Assembly: GCF_000685965.1 (NCBI RefSeq)
Contig: NZ_JMLE01000015.1
Span: forward strand, 62,001-126,000
Length of the DNA: 64,000 nucleotides
Origin: Arthrobacter sp. UNC362MFTsu5.1
Lineage (GTDB): Bacteria; Actinomycetota; Actinomycetes; Actinomycetales; Micrococcaceae
Direction: 5' to 3'
The notes under the pieces are model-generated. The model was given only the letters and a program-made list of their open reading frames with translations, did no database searches and had not been told where the DNA came from. The position numbers and the translations under genes were made by a program. This document shows positions 26,951 to 36,829 of the stretch, in pieces. Position 1 is the stretch's first letter. Each line of letters begins with the position of its first letter.

Positions 26951-29035
26951 ATGTCTGATACGACCGGACGTAAGTTTGCCCTGCTACCCATGCTCGGCCA
27001 CACCAAAGGCAAGCGCAGCCCCGTCACCTGTGCGCTGAAGTGCGACAACGCCTGCTCGGGCGAGGTCTGCAACACCAGCTCCAACAGCTACTTCCGCGAC
27101 ATCGCCTCTGCCACGATGTCCCGCCGCGCCGCCCTCGGCTTCGGCGCCGCCGGCGCGCTCGCCGTCGTGCTCGGCAGTGCAGTAACGTCTGCCGGGACGG
27201 CAGTGGCCGACGGCGGGACCGGCCTCGCCGCCGCTGCAAAGGACGGCTTCGGCAAGTCCAAGCTGCAGTTCACCGCGATCCCGTCCATCGCCGCGGACGT
27301 GGACAAAATGACCGTGCCCGCAGGGTTCACCTGGCAGCCGGTCATCCGCTGGGGTGACCCGATTTTCAACACCGCGCCGGACTTCGACCTCAACAACCAG
27401 ACGGCCGCCGCCCAGGAACAGCAGTTCGGCTACAACAACGACTACTCCGACATCCTGGAGATCCCGGGCAGCAAGGGCCACCGCGCCCTGCTGTTCGCGA
27501 ACCACGAGTACACCAACGACGCCATCATGTTCCCGGCCAGCATGCCGGCAGCGGATGTCCGGAAAGTCGGCGCCGCCGCGCACGGCCTCACGGTGGTGGA
27601 ACTGGAGCGGAAGAACAAGAACAAGCCGTGGAGCTACGTCAAGGGTGCCGGGCTTAACCGCCGCTACCTGAACAGCACCGTCTACGAACTCACGGGTCCC
27701 GTTGCGGGCTCCTCCCTGGTTAAGACCAAGGACGATTATGCGGGCCGCTGGATCAAGGGAACCCTCGGAAACTGCTCAGGCGGCACCACCCCCTGGGGCA
27801 CCATCCTTTCCGGCGAAGAGAACTTCAACGGCTACTTCGTCTCCCCGGGCACGTCCGACTACGACAAGCGCTACGGCCTGACGAACAAGCCCACGGCCCG
27901 CCAGTGGGAACTGGACGATCCCCGCTTTGACACCCGCAATACCGACTACGGGAACGAGGCCAACCGCTTCGGCTGGATCGTGGAAGTCGACCCGTTCGAC
28001 CCCACCTCCACACCGAAGAAGCACTCCTCGCTGGGCCGCTTCAAGCACGAAGGCGCCAACGTGATCGTGGCCGAGTCCGGCCATGTAGTGGCCTACTCGG
28101 GCGACGACGAGCGCTTCGACTACCTCTACAAGTTCGTCTCCAAGGACAAGTACCGCGAGGGCGACCGCAAGCACAACATGACGCTGCTGTCCGCGGGCAA
28201 CCTGTACGTGGCCAAGTTCACCGGCAGTTCGCCGGCGGCCGAGATCACCGGCACCGGCGCTGTTCCGTCCGACGGTTCGTTCGACGGCACCGGCGAGTGG
28301 CTGCCGCTGGTGGTTGACGGCGCCTCGGCCGTGCCTGGGATGACCGTCGAGGAAGTCCTGGTGTACACCCGCCTCGCGGCCGATAAGGTGGGCCCCACCA
28401 AGATGGACCGCTGCGAGGACGTGCAGCCCAGCCTGCACACAGGCAAGGTCTACGTGGCCTGCACCAACAACTCCGACCGCGGCAAGGTGGGCAAGGAAGG
28501 CGCCACCGAGATCAACCCGCGCAACGCCAACCGCGACGGCCACATCGTGGAGATCACCGAAACCGGCGACCAGACCTCCACCAAGTTCACGTGGAACCTG
28601 CTGATGGTCTGCGGCGATCCGGCGCAGGGCGACGTCACCTACTTCTCCGGCTTCCCGGTGGACCAGGTCTCGCCGATCTCCTGCCCGGACAACCTCGCGT
28701 TCGACTCCGTGGGCAACCTCTGGATCTCCACAGACGGCGCCCCCTCCGGCATCGGCCGCGCGGACGGCCTGTTCAAGGTGACGCTCGACGGCGCCGAACG
28801 CGGCAAGGTGGAGCAGTTCCTGGCCGTGCCCCGCGACGGCGAGACCTGCGGACCGATCATCCACGACGACGAGCGCACCGTTTTCGTCTCCGTGCAGCAC
28901 CCGGGTGAGGAAGGCACGTTCGACGCGCCCAACTCGTACTTCCCGGACTACGTTCCGGCAGGCACGACGCCGGCACGCGGCCAGGCGCGCGCCCCGCGCC
29001 CGTCCGTGGTCCAGGTCTTCCGCACGGACGCCTAG
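26951..29035 (+). CDS. PhoX-type (DUF839) secreted phosphatase
   Basis: 694 residues from ATG 26951. A Cys-rich N-terminal segment (CALKCDNACSGEVC) is followed by a twin-arginine signal (MSRRAALGFGAAGALAVVLG, about 56-75) and a large beta-propeller domain. Motifs typical of PhoX/DUF839 include LLFANHEYTND, GTILSGEENFNGYF, GRFKHEGANVIV and DNLAFDSVGNLWISTDG. PhoX enzymes are calcium/iron phosphomonoesterases acting outside the membrane. Tat export fits a cofactor-containing protein. No phosphate-starvation box was identified. A 32-bp-phased repeat array follows the stop. Confidence 0.85.
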   Translation: MSDTTGRKFALLPMLGHTKGKRSPVTCALKCDNACSGEVCNTSSNSYFRDIASATMSRRAALGFGAAGALAVVLGSAVTSAGTAVADGGTGLAAAAKDGFGKSKLQFTAIPSIAADVDKMTVPAGFTWQPVIRWGDPIFNTAPDFDLNNQTAAAQEQQFGYNNDYSDILEIPGSKGHRALLFANHEYTNDAIMFPASMPAADVRKVGAAAHGLTVVELERKNKNKPWSYVKGAGLNRRYLNSTVYELTGPVAGSSLVKTKDDYAGRWIKGTLGNCSGGTTPWGTILSGEENFNGYFVSPGTSDYDKRYGLTNKPTARQWELDDPRFDTRNTDYGNEANRFGWIVEVDPFDPTSTPKKHSSLGRFKHEGANVIVAESGHVVAYSGDDERFDYLYKFVSKDKYREGDRKHNMTLLSAGNLYVAKFTGSSPAAEITGTGAVPSDGSFDGTGEWLPLVVDGASAVPGMTVEEVLVYTRLAADKVGPTKMDRCEDVQPSLHTGKVYVACTNNSDRGKVGKEGATEINPRNANRDGHIVEITETGDQTSTKFTWNLLMVCGDPAQGDVTYFSGFPVDQVSPISCPDNLAFDSVGNLWISTDGAPSGIGRADGLFKVTLDGAERGKVEQFLAVPRDGETCGPIIHDDERTVFVSVQHPGEEGTFDAPNSYFPDYVPAGTTPARGQARAPRPSVVQVFRTDA

Positions 29036-29095
29036 CCCCTTCCGGCCTCAGCGCCCTTTCCCGGCCTGCACACCCGCCAGTCCCGACTACTACCG

Positions 29096-29270
29096 ACGCT
29101 CTCTCAGTTCCTGCCGGTTTTTTCGGGACGCTCTCTCACCTTTGGTGGGTTTTTTCTGAACGTTCTCTCACCTCCGCTGCCGCACGGCAGGGAGGTGAGA
29201 GAGCGTTTCTTTTTGGGCGGCAGGAAGTGCGAGAGGGTTTTGGATTTAGCCGCAGGAAGTGAGAGAGGGT
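29096..29270. repeat. 32-bp-phased inverted repeat array A (3+3 units)
   Basis: Three forward cores (ACGCTCTCTCA type) start at 29096, 29128 and 29160. Three reverse cores (GTGAGAGAGCGT type) start at 29195, 29227 and 29259. Every step within a half is exactly 32 bp. The inner pair forms a 16-bp stem with one G-U-type pair and a nested CTGCC/GGCAG hairpin. It fills the spacer between the PhoX-type gene and argS. Confidence 0.9.
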
Positions 29271-29320
29271 CGGAAGGGGGTTGGGCTGATAATTTTGAGT
29301 TTGTGAAGAATCCGGCCGAG

Positions 29321-31123
29321 ATGGTTGTCCCCAGAGTCCAGGCAGCTATTGCCCAAGCGTTCGGCGAAGAATTCCGCGACACCGATCCGGTGGTCCGGCC
29401 CTCGCAGTTCGCGGACATCCAGATCAACGCCGCCATGGCCCTTGCCAAGAAGGTGGGCCTCCCGCCACGCGATGCCGCTGCCCGGATCGTCGAGGCTCTG
29501 GAACTCGACGGACTCTGCACCGGCGTGGAAATCTCCGGGCCCGGCTTCATCAACCTCACGTTTGACGGCACGTGGATCGAAGAACTCCTCAACGCCCAGG
29601 CTGACACAGCTCAGGCGCCCCAGCCGCAAGGCGGGCCGGAGACGCAAGCCCGTCGCGTCGTCGTCGACTATTCCTCCCCGAACGTTGCCAAGGAAATGCA
29701 CGTTGGCCACCTACGCACCACCGTGGTGGGGGACAGCCTGGTCCGGGTCCTTGAGGCGCTGGGCCACACGGTGATGCGGCAGAACCACATCGGCGACTGG
29801 GGCACTCCCTTCGGCATGCTGATCGAGCACTGGCTGGAGATCGGCGAGGATTCGCCCGAAGCCGCCCTGCTCGTGGAGGACCCCAGCGCGTTCTACCAGG
29901 CAGCACGGGCGAAGTTCGACAACTCCGATTCCGGTCCGGACAGCTTTGCGACGCGGGCCCGCCTTCGCGTGGTGTCGCTGCAGTCGGCCCACGAGGAGAC
30001 GCTGGAGGTCTGGCAGCGTCTGGTGGACCATTCGAAGGTCTACTTCAATGCCATCTACGCCACGCTGGGGGTGAGCCTTGAGGACGAGCACATCGCCGGC
30101 GAAAGCTCGTACGATCCCCATTTAGCACAGCTGTGCCAGGAACTGGAGGAGCGCGGCCTGGCCCGCGTCAGCGAGGGTGCGCTGTGCACGTTCCCCGCGG
30201 GATTCACCGGCAGGGATGGCGAGCCGCTGCCGCTCATCATCCGCAAATCCGACGGCGGCTACGGGTACGCGACGACCGACCTCGCCACCATCCGGTACCG
30301 CGTGCACGAACTCCATGCCGACCGCATCCTGTACGTCGTTGGCGCGCCGCAGAACGTCCACCTGCGGATGGTCATTGAAACCGCCCGCGAGGCCGGATGG
30401 CTGCCGGACACCGTCGAGGCCACTCATGTGCAGATCGGCAACGTACTCGGCGAAGACGGCAAGATCCTGAAGTCCCGCTCGGGCACTCCGGTGAAGCTCA
30501 TGGCGCTGCTGGACGAAGCCGTGGAACGCGCCCGCGCCGTGGTGGATGCGAGCCGCCCCGACCTCTCGGAGGACGAACGCGCCGTGACCGCCCGGCAGGT
30601 GGGGATCGGTGCCGTGAAGTACGCAGACCTCTCCGTGGGGCATGATACCGAGTATGTATTCGACTTCGACCGGATGCTGGCACTGAGCGGGAACACCGGC
30701 CCGTATGTGCAGTACGCCGCCGCCAGGATCCGCTCCATCCTGCGGAAGGCGGGGGAGGCTGTGTCCGTTGGCGGGGCTCCGCTGGGAGCTGAGCCGGGGA
30801 CGGCGGTGGCCGGGCCCCTCGAAGGGGAGACGACGGCGGGAGCAAGGATCGCCGTCGTCGAACCCGCCGAGCGCGCCCTGGCGCTCCACCTGCTGGAGTA
30901 CGGCGCTACGCTGCGGAGGGTCGGCGAGTTGCTGGAGCCGCACCGGCTGTGTGCGTACCTGTTCGAACTCTCGCAGCTCTTCACCTCGTTCTACGACCAG
31001 TGCCCCGTCCTGAAAGCGGACGAGTCCGTCCGCGAGTCGCGGCTCGCCCTGTGCACACTGGTCCTCCACAGGCTCACCGAGGGTCTGGACCTGCTAGGCA
31101 TCGAGGCGCCCGAGAACATGTAG
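29321..31123 (+). CDS. argS: Arginyl-tRNA synthetase
   Basis: 600 residues from ATG 29321; translation further upstream would run through the repeat array and is rejected. A class I synthetase: an N-terminal Arg-tRNA-synthetase-type domain (FADIQINAAMALAKKVGLPPRDAA), the HIGH signature as HVGH (about 128-133, YSSPNVAKEMHVGHLRTTVVGD, quoted as the region), the KMSK position as LKSRSGTPVKLM (about 384) and a DALR anticodon-binding domain at the C-terminus (LFTSFYDQCPVL). Loss of the KMSK lysine pattern is normal for many ArgRS. Whether a second argS exists elsewhere cannot be told. Confidence 0.9.
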   Translation: MVVPRVQAAIAQAFGEEFRDTDPVVRPSQFADIQINAAMALAKKVGLPPRDAAARIVEALELDGLCTGVEISGPGFINLTFDGTWIEELLNAQADTAQAPQPQGGPETQARRVVVDYSSPNVAKEMHVGHLRTTVVGDSLVRVLEALGHTVMRQNHIGDWGTPFGMLIEHWLEIGEDSPEAALLVEDPSAFYQAARAKFDNSDSGPDSFATRARLRVVSLQSAHEETLEVWQRLVDHSKVYFNAIYATLGVSLEDEHIAGESSYDPHLAQLCQELEERGLARVSEGALCTFPAGFTGRDGEPLPLIIRKSDGGYGYATTDLATIRYRVHELHADRILYVVGAPQNVHLRMVIETAREAGWLPDTVEATHVQIGNVLGEDGKILKSRSGTPVKLMALLDEAVERARAVVDASRPDLSEDERAVTARQVGIGAVKYADLSVGHDTEYVFDFDRMLALSGNTGPYVQYAAARIRSILRKAGEAVSVGGAPLGAEPGTAVAGPLEGETTAGARIAVVEPAERALALHLLEYGATLRRVGELLEPHRLCAYLFELSQLFTSFYDQCPVLKADESVRESRLALCTLVLHRLTEGLDLLGIEAPENM

Positions 31124-31173
31124 CAGTAGGTTGCCGGCACTGGCCCTATTCCCGCCGTGGCCCGCCGCCGGCG

Positions 31174-31252
31174 ATGCTCTCTCACCCGCCGCCGCCCGGC
31201 GCCGGGAGGTGAGAGAGCGTTTGGGTTGGGGCGCCGGGAAGTGAGAGAGCGT
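31174..31252. repeat. 32-bp-phased inverted repeat array B (1+2 units)
   Basis: One forward core at 31174 and two reverse cores at 31209 and 31241 (32 bp apart), with a GC-rich inverted centre. It fills the gap between the convergent ends of argS and the GH144-like gene; the last core touches the latter's stop codon. Confidence 0.85.
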
Positions 31253-31253
31253 C

Positions 31254-32879
31254 CTAGCCGGCCAGGCCCGCGCCGAACTCCTCGACCTCGATCAGCGGTT
31301 TGATGACCGCTTCCACCTCGCCCTGGACGAAGTTGCGGCGGATCACGTTGTTGCCGAAGACGTTGCCGATCGCGCCCAGGACCATGGCCTGGTCCAGCGA
31401 GAGGTAGCGCCGGGCGATGGTTCCGGACTTGACGGCCACGGCATCGAAGAAGCCGCCGGCGCCGTATGCGCCGAGGTCGCGTTCGATCTTGACCAGGTTG
31501 TCGTACGCCTCGCGAGGCTCGTATTCCATCGCGAGGAACGCAGCGTGCGGAGTCACCACGCCGTCGCCCCAGGCCGGGGTCGGATTGCCGGCCGGGCGGC
31601 ACCCGTCGAAGCCGGTGTCCACGCTGGTGCGTTCGACGTCGGACGGGTAGCCGTCGCTGCTCATGCCCAGCGCATCGACGCCCCACTCGGAGTAGCCGCC
31701 GTTCGGGTGGCTGGCTGGCGAGAAGCCCCAGTACCCGTACTTGGCGTCGTCCAGGCCGAACTCGCGCTGGGCACGGACGGTCAGCGGATGGTTGATGCCC
31801 CAGGCCTTCGGCGCCCAGCTGGACTCCGGAACGAACAGGTCCGGCATGAGGGACTCGAACATGTCCCCGCCCCAGCTCGGCACGATCCGCATGCCGCGGT
31901 ACGTGTAGGCGCCCTCGAAGACGTCGATGCCCTGGTACGTCCGGGTCTGGCCCGCCGGCTTCTGCTCCTGCCACGACCAGTCGCAGCTGTCCGGGAAGAC
32001 CCGCATGGTGGCGAAGTAGTGCGCCGGCGGCAGCTGGCCCAGGGCAATGCCGATGTAGGTGGCGATCCGCGGCTCGGAGTTGGTGACGTCGTAGTGGTTC
32101 ATCGTGTAGTAGACGTCCGGGCCGCGGCCGAGGTAGTTGCCCTGGACCGTTTCCACCGGCGGTTTGACGTCGTAGAAGCCGCCGCGCAGCAGCCCGGCGG
32201 CAATGCCGGGCCGGGCGTCCTTGTTGTAGAAGATCCCGAAGTCCATCCGGCCCAGGATTCTGTTGGCCAGCCCGGCCACCTTCGGCTCTGCGTTGCGGAC
32301 CACCATCAGTGCGGCAGCGAACCAGCCGTTGTCCACGCTGGACATGAACGGCGCCACGGGGTTCCCGTTCTCGGGCCAGACGGTGATGACTTCGCCGGTG
32401 GCTTCGTTGTACCAGTTGTAGAGCATGCCGCTGGGCTCGTGGTGCTTAAGTCCGGCCAGGGTGGTGAGGGTGCGCGTGAGCCGCTCCCGGCACTCGCTGG
32501 CGCTGATGATGTTCAGCTCCCGGGCCACCACGGTGCTCCACATGTAGCCGCCGATGTTGGTGGGCGAGGTGAAGCCGCTGCGCTTCGGCGCGGTGATGGA
32601 CTCGCCGATGTAGTCGGCAGGCAGGCCGGTTGTGGAATCGGTCATGGCAACCAGCGATTTCCAGGTGTCCTGGGCCCAGCGCGTGATGACGTTGCGGTCC
32701 ACCCCGCCAAGGTTCCGTGCGCGGGCAAAGTACGACGCCGGTTCCGCACCTGCCGCTGCGAAGCCGGGTTTTGCTGTGGCGGCGGCGAGTCCGGTGACGG
32801 CAAAGGCGGCCGCGCCGGCGAGGAGCTGGCGGCGGGTGGCGGTGGAGAATCCCGGGGCGGCATCGAAGCGCTGGTTCAT
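31254..32879 (-). CDS. Tat-exported glycoamylase-domain (GH144-like) glycosidase
   Basis: 541 residues. A twin-arginine signal (TATRRQLLAGAAAFAVTG) targets it outside. The rest resembles the glycoamylase (PF10091)/GH144 (alpha/alpha)6-barrel family: TSPTNIGGYMWSTVVARELNII, HEPSGMLYNWY, VDNGWFAAALMVVRNA, MRIVPSWGGDMFESLMPDL and SSDGYPS. GH144 members include endo-beta-1,2-glucanases; other activities are possible. Its ATG overlaps the GH3 stop as ATGA (32876-32879), so it is the last gene of a five-gene operon (binding protein, two permeases, GH3, this). It would generate oligosaccharides outside for import. Confidence 0.75.
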   Translation of the reverse strand: MNQRFDAAPGFSTATRRQLLAGAAAFAVTGLAAATAKPGFAAAGAEPASYFARARNLGGVDRNVITRWAQDTWKSLVAMTDSTTGLPADYIGESITAPKRSGFTSPTNIGGYMWSTVVARELNIISASECRERLTRTLTTLAGLKHHEPSGMLYNWYNEATGEVITVWPENGNPVAPFMSSVDNGWFAAALMVVRNAEPKVAGLANRILGRMDFGIFYNKDARPGIAAGLLRGGFYDVKPPVETVQGNYLGRGPDVYYTMNHYDVTNSEPRIATYIGIALGQLPPAHYFATMRVFPDSCDWSWQEQKPAGQTRTYQGIDVFEGAYTYRGMRIVPSWGGDMFESLMPDLFVPESSWAPKAWGINHPLTVRAQREFGLDDAKYGYWGFSPASHPNGGYSEWGVDALGMSSDGYPSDVERTSVDTGFDGCRPAGNPTPAWGDGVVTPHAAFLAMEYEPREAYDNLVKIERDLGAYGAGGFFDAVAVKSGTIARRYLSLDQAMVLGAIGNVFGNNVIRRNFVQGEVEAVIKPLIEVEEFGAGLAG

Positions 32880-34810
32880 GAGCTCAGTCCTGACTGGCTA
32901 GCGGCGGCGGTTCCGGACCGGGGTGCGTGGGTGGCCACGACGTGCGGCAGGCGCAGGCCGTGCCCGAACGGGAACAGGGGATCGGCGGTGTCTCCGGGGA
33001 CATCCGAGCGCGAAGCACGCACGGCGTCCATGGACCGCGGGATATCGAAGGGAAGGCTGCCCTGGGGCTCGATGCGTCCGAACAGGGCGTCGAGGAGTGC
33101 CGCGTCCGAGACGCCGAAGGTGCCCACCAGAGCCGAGGCGAACTCCGCCATGGGCGTGAGGATGGCAGGCCGGTCCAGCCGCACGTCGATGATCAGCGGA
33201 ACCTTCGCGGCCAGGGTGCGGAGCCGGGAAACCAGCCCCGGCGGGAAGTCCAGGCTGCCGGCGTGGAAGTGCTGCTCCAGGAACAGGTCGTCGCGGTGGT
33301 CCCACGGGGAGTGCAGCCGGATCACAGCAACATCCGCCTGGTCCGGGTCCTCCACCACGGTCCCGAAACCGTCGAAACTCAGCGGGTCGATTCCCTCCAC
33401 GTAAACGGCGGGTGAGCCGGTCAGCGGCAGGGCGGTCCCGCCGTCGTGCGTTCCGTTGGCCAGCACCGTGATGGACTGTGCCTGCGCGCGGTGGCCTTCA
33501 CGCCGGAACTCGGCGTTGCCCACGGTTTCGGCCGCGGCGTCCTCGTCCACGAAGGGGTTGTCGAACAGGCCGAGCTGGAACTTGACCAGCAGCAGGCGGC
33601 GCGCGGATTCGTCCAGGCGCTCCTCGCTGACCAGCCCGTCCCGGACCAGGCCGAGGAGCAGTTCGGTGCATTCCTCGCCGCCGAACTGGTCCACGCCTGC
33701 GTTCAGGATCTTCAGCATCCGCTCGGGCGCAGTGAGCTCTTCGACGCCCCAGGCCCGGGCCGGCAGCACCTGGTCTCCGACGATGTTGTCGTTGACCAGT
33801 TCCCAGTCGCTGAGCACCACGCCGTCGTAGCCGAGCTTCTCGCGGAGCAGGCCGGTGATGATCTGTTTGTTGTAGCCGAAGCCGACCTCCTCGACCGGTT
33901 CGCCGTCGAGTTCGACGCCGATCGGCATGCCGTAGTACGGCATGATGGCGCTGGTCTTCTCCGCGATGGCGGCGCGGAACGGTGCCAGGTGCTCGTCGAA
34001 GCGGCCGCCGGGGTAGACCTGTTCGCGGCCGTAGGGGAAGTGGGCGTCCTCGCCGTCGCGCTGCGGCCCGCCGCCCGGGAAGTGCTTGGTGGTGCAGGCG
34101 ACGCTGTCCGGCCCCAGCTCGTCGCCCTGGAAGCCCTGGAGGTATTCGACGACGTACTTGGAGCTAAGGTCCGAGTCCTGCCCGAAGGTCCCCGCCTGCC
34201 GGCACCAGCGCGGCTCGGTGGCGAGGTCAACCGTGGGGTGCAGGGCGGCACGGATGCCGACGGCGGTGTACTCCTTGCGGGCGATCTCGGCGAAGCGGCG
34301 GATCAGGTCCGCACTGCCGACGGCGGCCAGTCCGATCGGCTCGGGCCACTGCGAAAAATGGGCCGCCGTGAACGAGACGCCGGAGTTCTCGATGAAGGCA
34401 TGGCGGGGGTCGGTGGAGATGGTCACCGGGATGCCGTGCGGGGTCTGCTCGGCAAGGGCCTGCAGGGCGTTGCTCCAGCGGGCCGCCTCGCGGGCGGTGC
34501 CCAGCGCGTGGATGTTGAAGTGGTTCATGAACTTGCCCAGGATCACGGTGCTGGTGGGCGACTTGCTGATGTTGCCGGGTGTCTCGAGCAGGGTGCCGTC
34601 CGGGCCGGTTTCGATGACCGTGTGGAACATCAGCCCGGCCTTTTCCTCGAGGCTGAGGCGGCCCACGAGGTCGGCGGCGCGTTCGTGCGGGCTGAGGTCC
34701 GGGTTTTCGAAGGGATCCATGATCCCGTTGCCGTTGAGGTCCCGGTAGGGGGTGCCGCCGTCAGCCACGGAGGTGACGGGGCGCGGGCTGGTATGGGTGT
34801 GTGAAGTCAT
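32876..34810 (-). CDS. GH3 beta-glucosidase
   Basis: 644 residues, no signal peptide, so cytoplasmic. The GH3 N-terminal barrel is clear: LSLEEKAGLMFH, GIPVTISTDPRHAF, RCQ-type Arg/His region TTKHFPGGGPQRDGEDAHFPYG, and the nucleophile Asp in YDGVVLSDWELVND. The C-terminal alpha/beta sandwich follows (from about 450). It removes terminal beta-linked glucosyl (or xylosyl) residues from imported oligosaccharides. It is preceded in the operon by the ABC permeases (52-bp gap) and overlaps the exported glycosidase gene by 4 bp. Confidence 0.85.
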   Translation of the reverse strand: MTSHTHTSPRPVTSVADGGTPYRDLNGNGIMDPFENPDLSPHERAADLVGRLSLEEKAGLMFHTVIETGPDGTLLETPGNISKSPTSTVILGKFMNHFNIHALGTAREAARWSNALQALAEQTPHGIPVTISTDPRHAFIENSGVSFTAAHFSQWPEPIGLAAVGSADLIRRFAEIARKEYTAVGIRAALHPTVDLATEPRWCRQAGTFGQDSDLSSKYVVEYLQGFQGDELGPDSVACTTKHFPGGGPQRDGEDAHFPYGREQVYPGGRFDEHLAPFRAAIAEKTSAIMPYYGMPIGVELDGEPVEEVGFGYNKQIITGLLREKLGYDGVVLSDWELVNDNIVGDQVLPARAWGVEELTAPERMLKILNAGVDQFGGEECTELLLGLVRDGLVSEERLDESARRLLLVKFQLGLFDNPFVDEDAAAETVGNAEFRREGHRAQAQSITVLANGTHDGGTALPLTGSPAVYVEGIDPLSFDGFGTVVEDPDQADVAVIRLHSPWDHRDDLFLEQHFHAGSLDFPPGLVSRLRTLAAKVPLIIDVRLDRPAILTPMAEFASALVGTFGVSDAALLDALFGRIEPQGSLPFDIPRSMDAVRASRSDVPGDTADPLFPFGHGLRLPHVVATHAPRSGTAAASQSGLSS

Positions 34811-34862
34811 GGGTGCTCTCTTGCGTCAGGTGAAGTCTGGAAGGGCAGGGGAGAAGGCGGCT

Positions 34863-35840
34863 CTATTTGATGCCGGTGGCTGCGACGCCCTGGATGAAGT
34901 AGCGCTGCAGGGAGACGAACAGCAGGATGATGGGCGTGATCACCAGGACCGATCCGGCGAGGAGCAGGCCGTAGTCGGTGGCGTTCTGGCCGGTGGAATA
35001 CAGGGACAGGGCCACCGGCAGGGTGTACATGTCCTCGGTCTGCGCCACCACCAGCGGCCACAGGAAGTTGTTCCAGGACCCGAGGAAGGTCAGGATGCCG
35101 AGGGTGGCCAGCGGCGGCCCGCACAGCGGCATGACGATCCGCAGGAACGTCCGGAGTTCGCCGGCGCCGTCGATCCGGGCCGCTTCGATCAGGGAGTCCG
35201 GGATGCCCATGATGAACTGGCGCATCAGGAACACGCCCATCGGAGCGGCCAGGAACGGCAGGATCAGGGCCGGGTAGGTGCTGACCAGGCCCAGCTTGCT
35301 CACCATCACGAACAGCGGCACGAACGTGACCACGCCCGGGACCATCAGCATGACCATGACCAGCAGGAAGAGGAAGCGCTTGCCCGGGAAATCCATCTTG
35401 GCCAGCGCGTAGCCCACCATGGAGCAGAACAGCAGGTTGCCGAGGACAGTGAACACGGCCACCACCACGCTGTTCAGGAAAAACGTGCCGATGTGCAGCT
35501 CGTTGAACCAGACCAGGAAGTTGTCCAGCGTGGGCTGCTCCGGCCACCAGGTGATGGGCCGGCGGAGGAGCTCGCCCTGGGTCTTGAACGCGCCGAGGAA
35601 CATCCAGGCAAACGGCAGGAGAGTCGCGGCAACGGCCACCACCAGGACAGCGTAGGTCAGCGTGCGGCGCGCCGGCGCGCGGCGGCTGGACCGCCGTCGT
35701 GCGTTGCGCTGTTGAGGGGAACCACCAGTGCTTCCGGCCGGGACCGCTCCGCGTACGACGGCGGCGGGTTCCGTTCCGGTGGACGCTGCGGCGGGTGCCG
35801 GGGCCGCGGGAAGCGGCGCTGAAGTTTCGGGGATCGTCAT
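34863..35840 (-). CDS. Sugar ABC transporter permease (MalG type)
   Basis: 325 residues. An N-terminal Pro/Ala/Arg-rich cytoplasmic extension of about 55 residues precedes six membrane segments. The EAA loop that contacts the ATPase is readable (SLIEAARIDGAGELRTFLRIVMPLCGPPLA). It is the inner-membrane partner of the 35853-36827 permease. No ATPase gene is in this operon; such CUT1 importers commonly share an MsiK-type ATPase encoded elsewhere. The next upstream gene ends 12 bp away. Confidence 0.9.
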   Translation of the reverse strand: MTIPETSAPLPAAPAPAAASTGTEPAAVVRGAVPAGSTGGSPQQRNARRRSSRRAPARRTLTYAVLVVAVAATLLPFAWMFLGAFKTQGELLRRPITWWPEQPTLDNFLVWFNELHIGTFFLNSVVVAVFTVLGNLLFCSMVGYALAKMDFPGKRFLFLLVMVMLMVPGVVTFVPLFVMVSKLGLVSTYPALILPFLAAPMGVFLMRQFIMGIPDSLIEAARIDGAGELRTFLRIVMPLCGPPLATLGILTFLGSWNNFLWPLVVAQTEDMYTLPVALSLYSTGQNATDYGLLLAGSVLVITPIILLFVSLQRYFIQGVAATGIK

Positions 35841-35852
35841 GGGGATCGGTCC

Positions 35853-36827
35853 TCAGTCCTTGGATCGCAGGGCTCGGAATTGGAGCAGGCTCAACAGTGC
35901 GATGGCCACGAAGAGCACGTAGCTGGCCGCGGAGGCCAGGCCGTATTTGCCGAACCCGAACTGGTTGTACGTGAAGTAGCTGACGGACAGGGTCGAATCC
36001 AGCGGGCCGCCCTTGGTCATGACGAACGGTTCTTCGAAGAACTGCAGGAAGCCGACCGACAGCAGCACGGTTCCCAGCAGGAGCGTGGGGCGCAGCATGG
36101 GCAGGGTGATCCGCATGAACCGCTGCCAGGCGTTGGCGCCGTCCACTTCGGCGGCCTCGAGGATGTCGCCCGGAACAGCCTGCAGCCCGGCCAGGAAGAT
36201 GATCATGAGCGTGCCCAGGTTCCGCCAGACGGCCAGCAGGATCAGGGCCGGCATGGACCAGGTGGTGCTGTTGAGCCAGTCCGGGCCGGCGATTCCCACC
36301 CAGCCGAGGATGACGTTCAGGAGCCCGTCAGGCTGCAGGATGAACCGCCACACCACAGCCACGGCCACGATGCTGGTGACCACAGGGGTGTAAAAACCCA
36401 CGCGGAAGGCGGTGCGGAAACGCGTGATGCCGTTGTTGAGGGCCACCGCAAGCGCGAGGGCAAGGACCGTGGTGAGCGGGATGCCGACCACTACGAAATA
36501 GGCCGTGTTCAACACGGAGTGCAGGAACTGCGGGTTCCGGAAAAGCGCGGCGTACTGGTCAGTCCCGACGAATCCGACCGCCAGGGGGTTCTCGATGTCG
36601 CGGCTGGTGAAGTCGGTGAATGACATCAGGAACGACGACACCAGCGGTCCCAGCATGAACACGGAGAAGATGAGGACGAAAGGCAGCGCGAACAGCCACG
36701 CCGTCAGCGCGTTCCTGCGCCGCCGCGTCTGCCCTGCGCGCACCTTGGCGCGGGCCGGAGGCCTGCCGGCACTTTTGGTGCCGGCAGGCGGTTTGGTGCC
36801 GGCAGGCGGCGCGTTGGTGGTGGCCAC
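35853..36827 (-). CDS. Sugar ABC transporter permease (MalF type)
   Basis: 324 residues with a GTG start. A basic N-terminal extension (PPAGTKPPAGTKSAGRPP) leads into six membrane segments. The EAA motif (DILEAAEVDGANAWQRFMRITLPMLRP) and the LSVGFLQFFEEPFVMTKGGP segment are typical of CUT1 permeases. It starts 2 bp after the binding-protein stop, so the genes are tightly linked. It pairs with the permease at 34863-35840. Confidence 0.9.
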   Translation of the reverse strand: MATTNAPPAGTKPPAGTKSAGRPPARAKVRAGQTRRRRNALTAWLFALPFVLIFSVFMLGPLVSSFLMSFTDFTSRDIENPLAVGFVGTDQYAALFRNPQFLHSVLNTAYFVVVGIPLTTVLALALAVALNNGITRFRTAFRVGFYTPVVTSIVAVAVVWRFILQPDGLLNVILGWVGIAGPDWLNSTTWSMPALILLAVWRNLGTLMIIFLAGLQAVPGDILEAAEVDGANAWQRFMRITLPMLRPTLLLGTVLLSVGFLQFFEEPFVMTKGGPLDSTLSVSYFTYNQFGFGKYGLASAASYVLFVAIALLSLLQFRALRSKD

Positions 36828-36829
36828 TG

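Noticed and set aside
29096..29270. CRISPR-like array because of constant 32-bp spacing
   Set aside because: The conserved core is only about 12 bp, the intervening sequence is also similar between units, the orientation flips in the middle, and no cas genes are present.
29195..29320. N-terminal extension of ArgS by 42 residues
   Set aside because: The extension is translation of the repeat array; the protein family begins near ATG 29321.
30460..30500. Defective ArgS because the KMSK lysines are missing
   Set aside because: Many ArgRS lack canonical KMSK; LKSRSG at this place is normal for the family.
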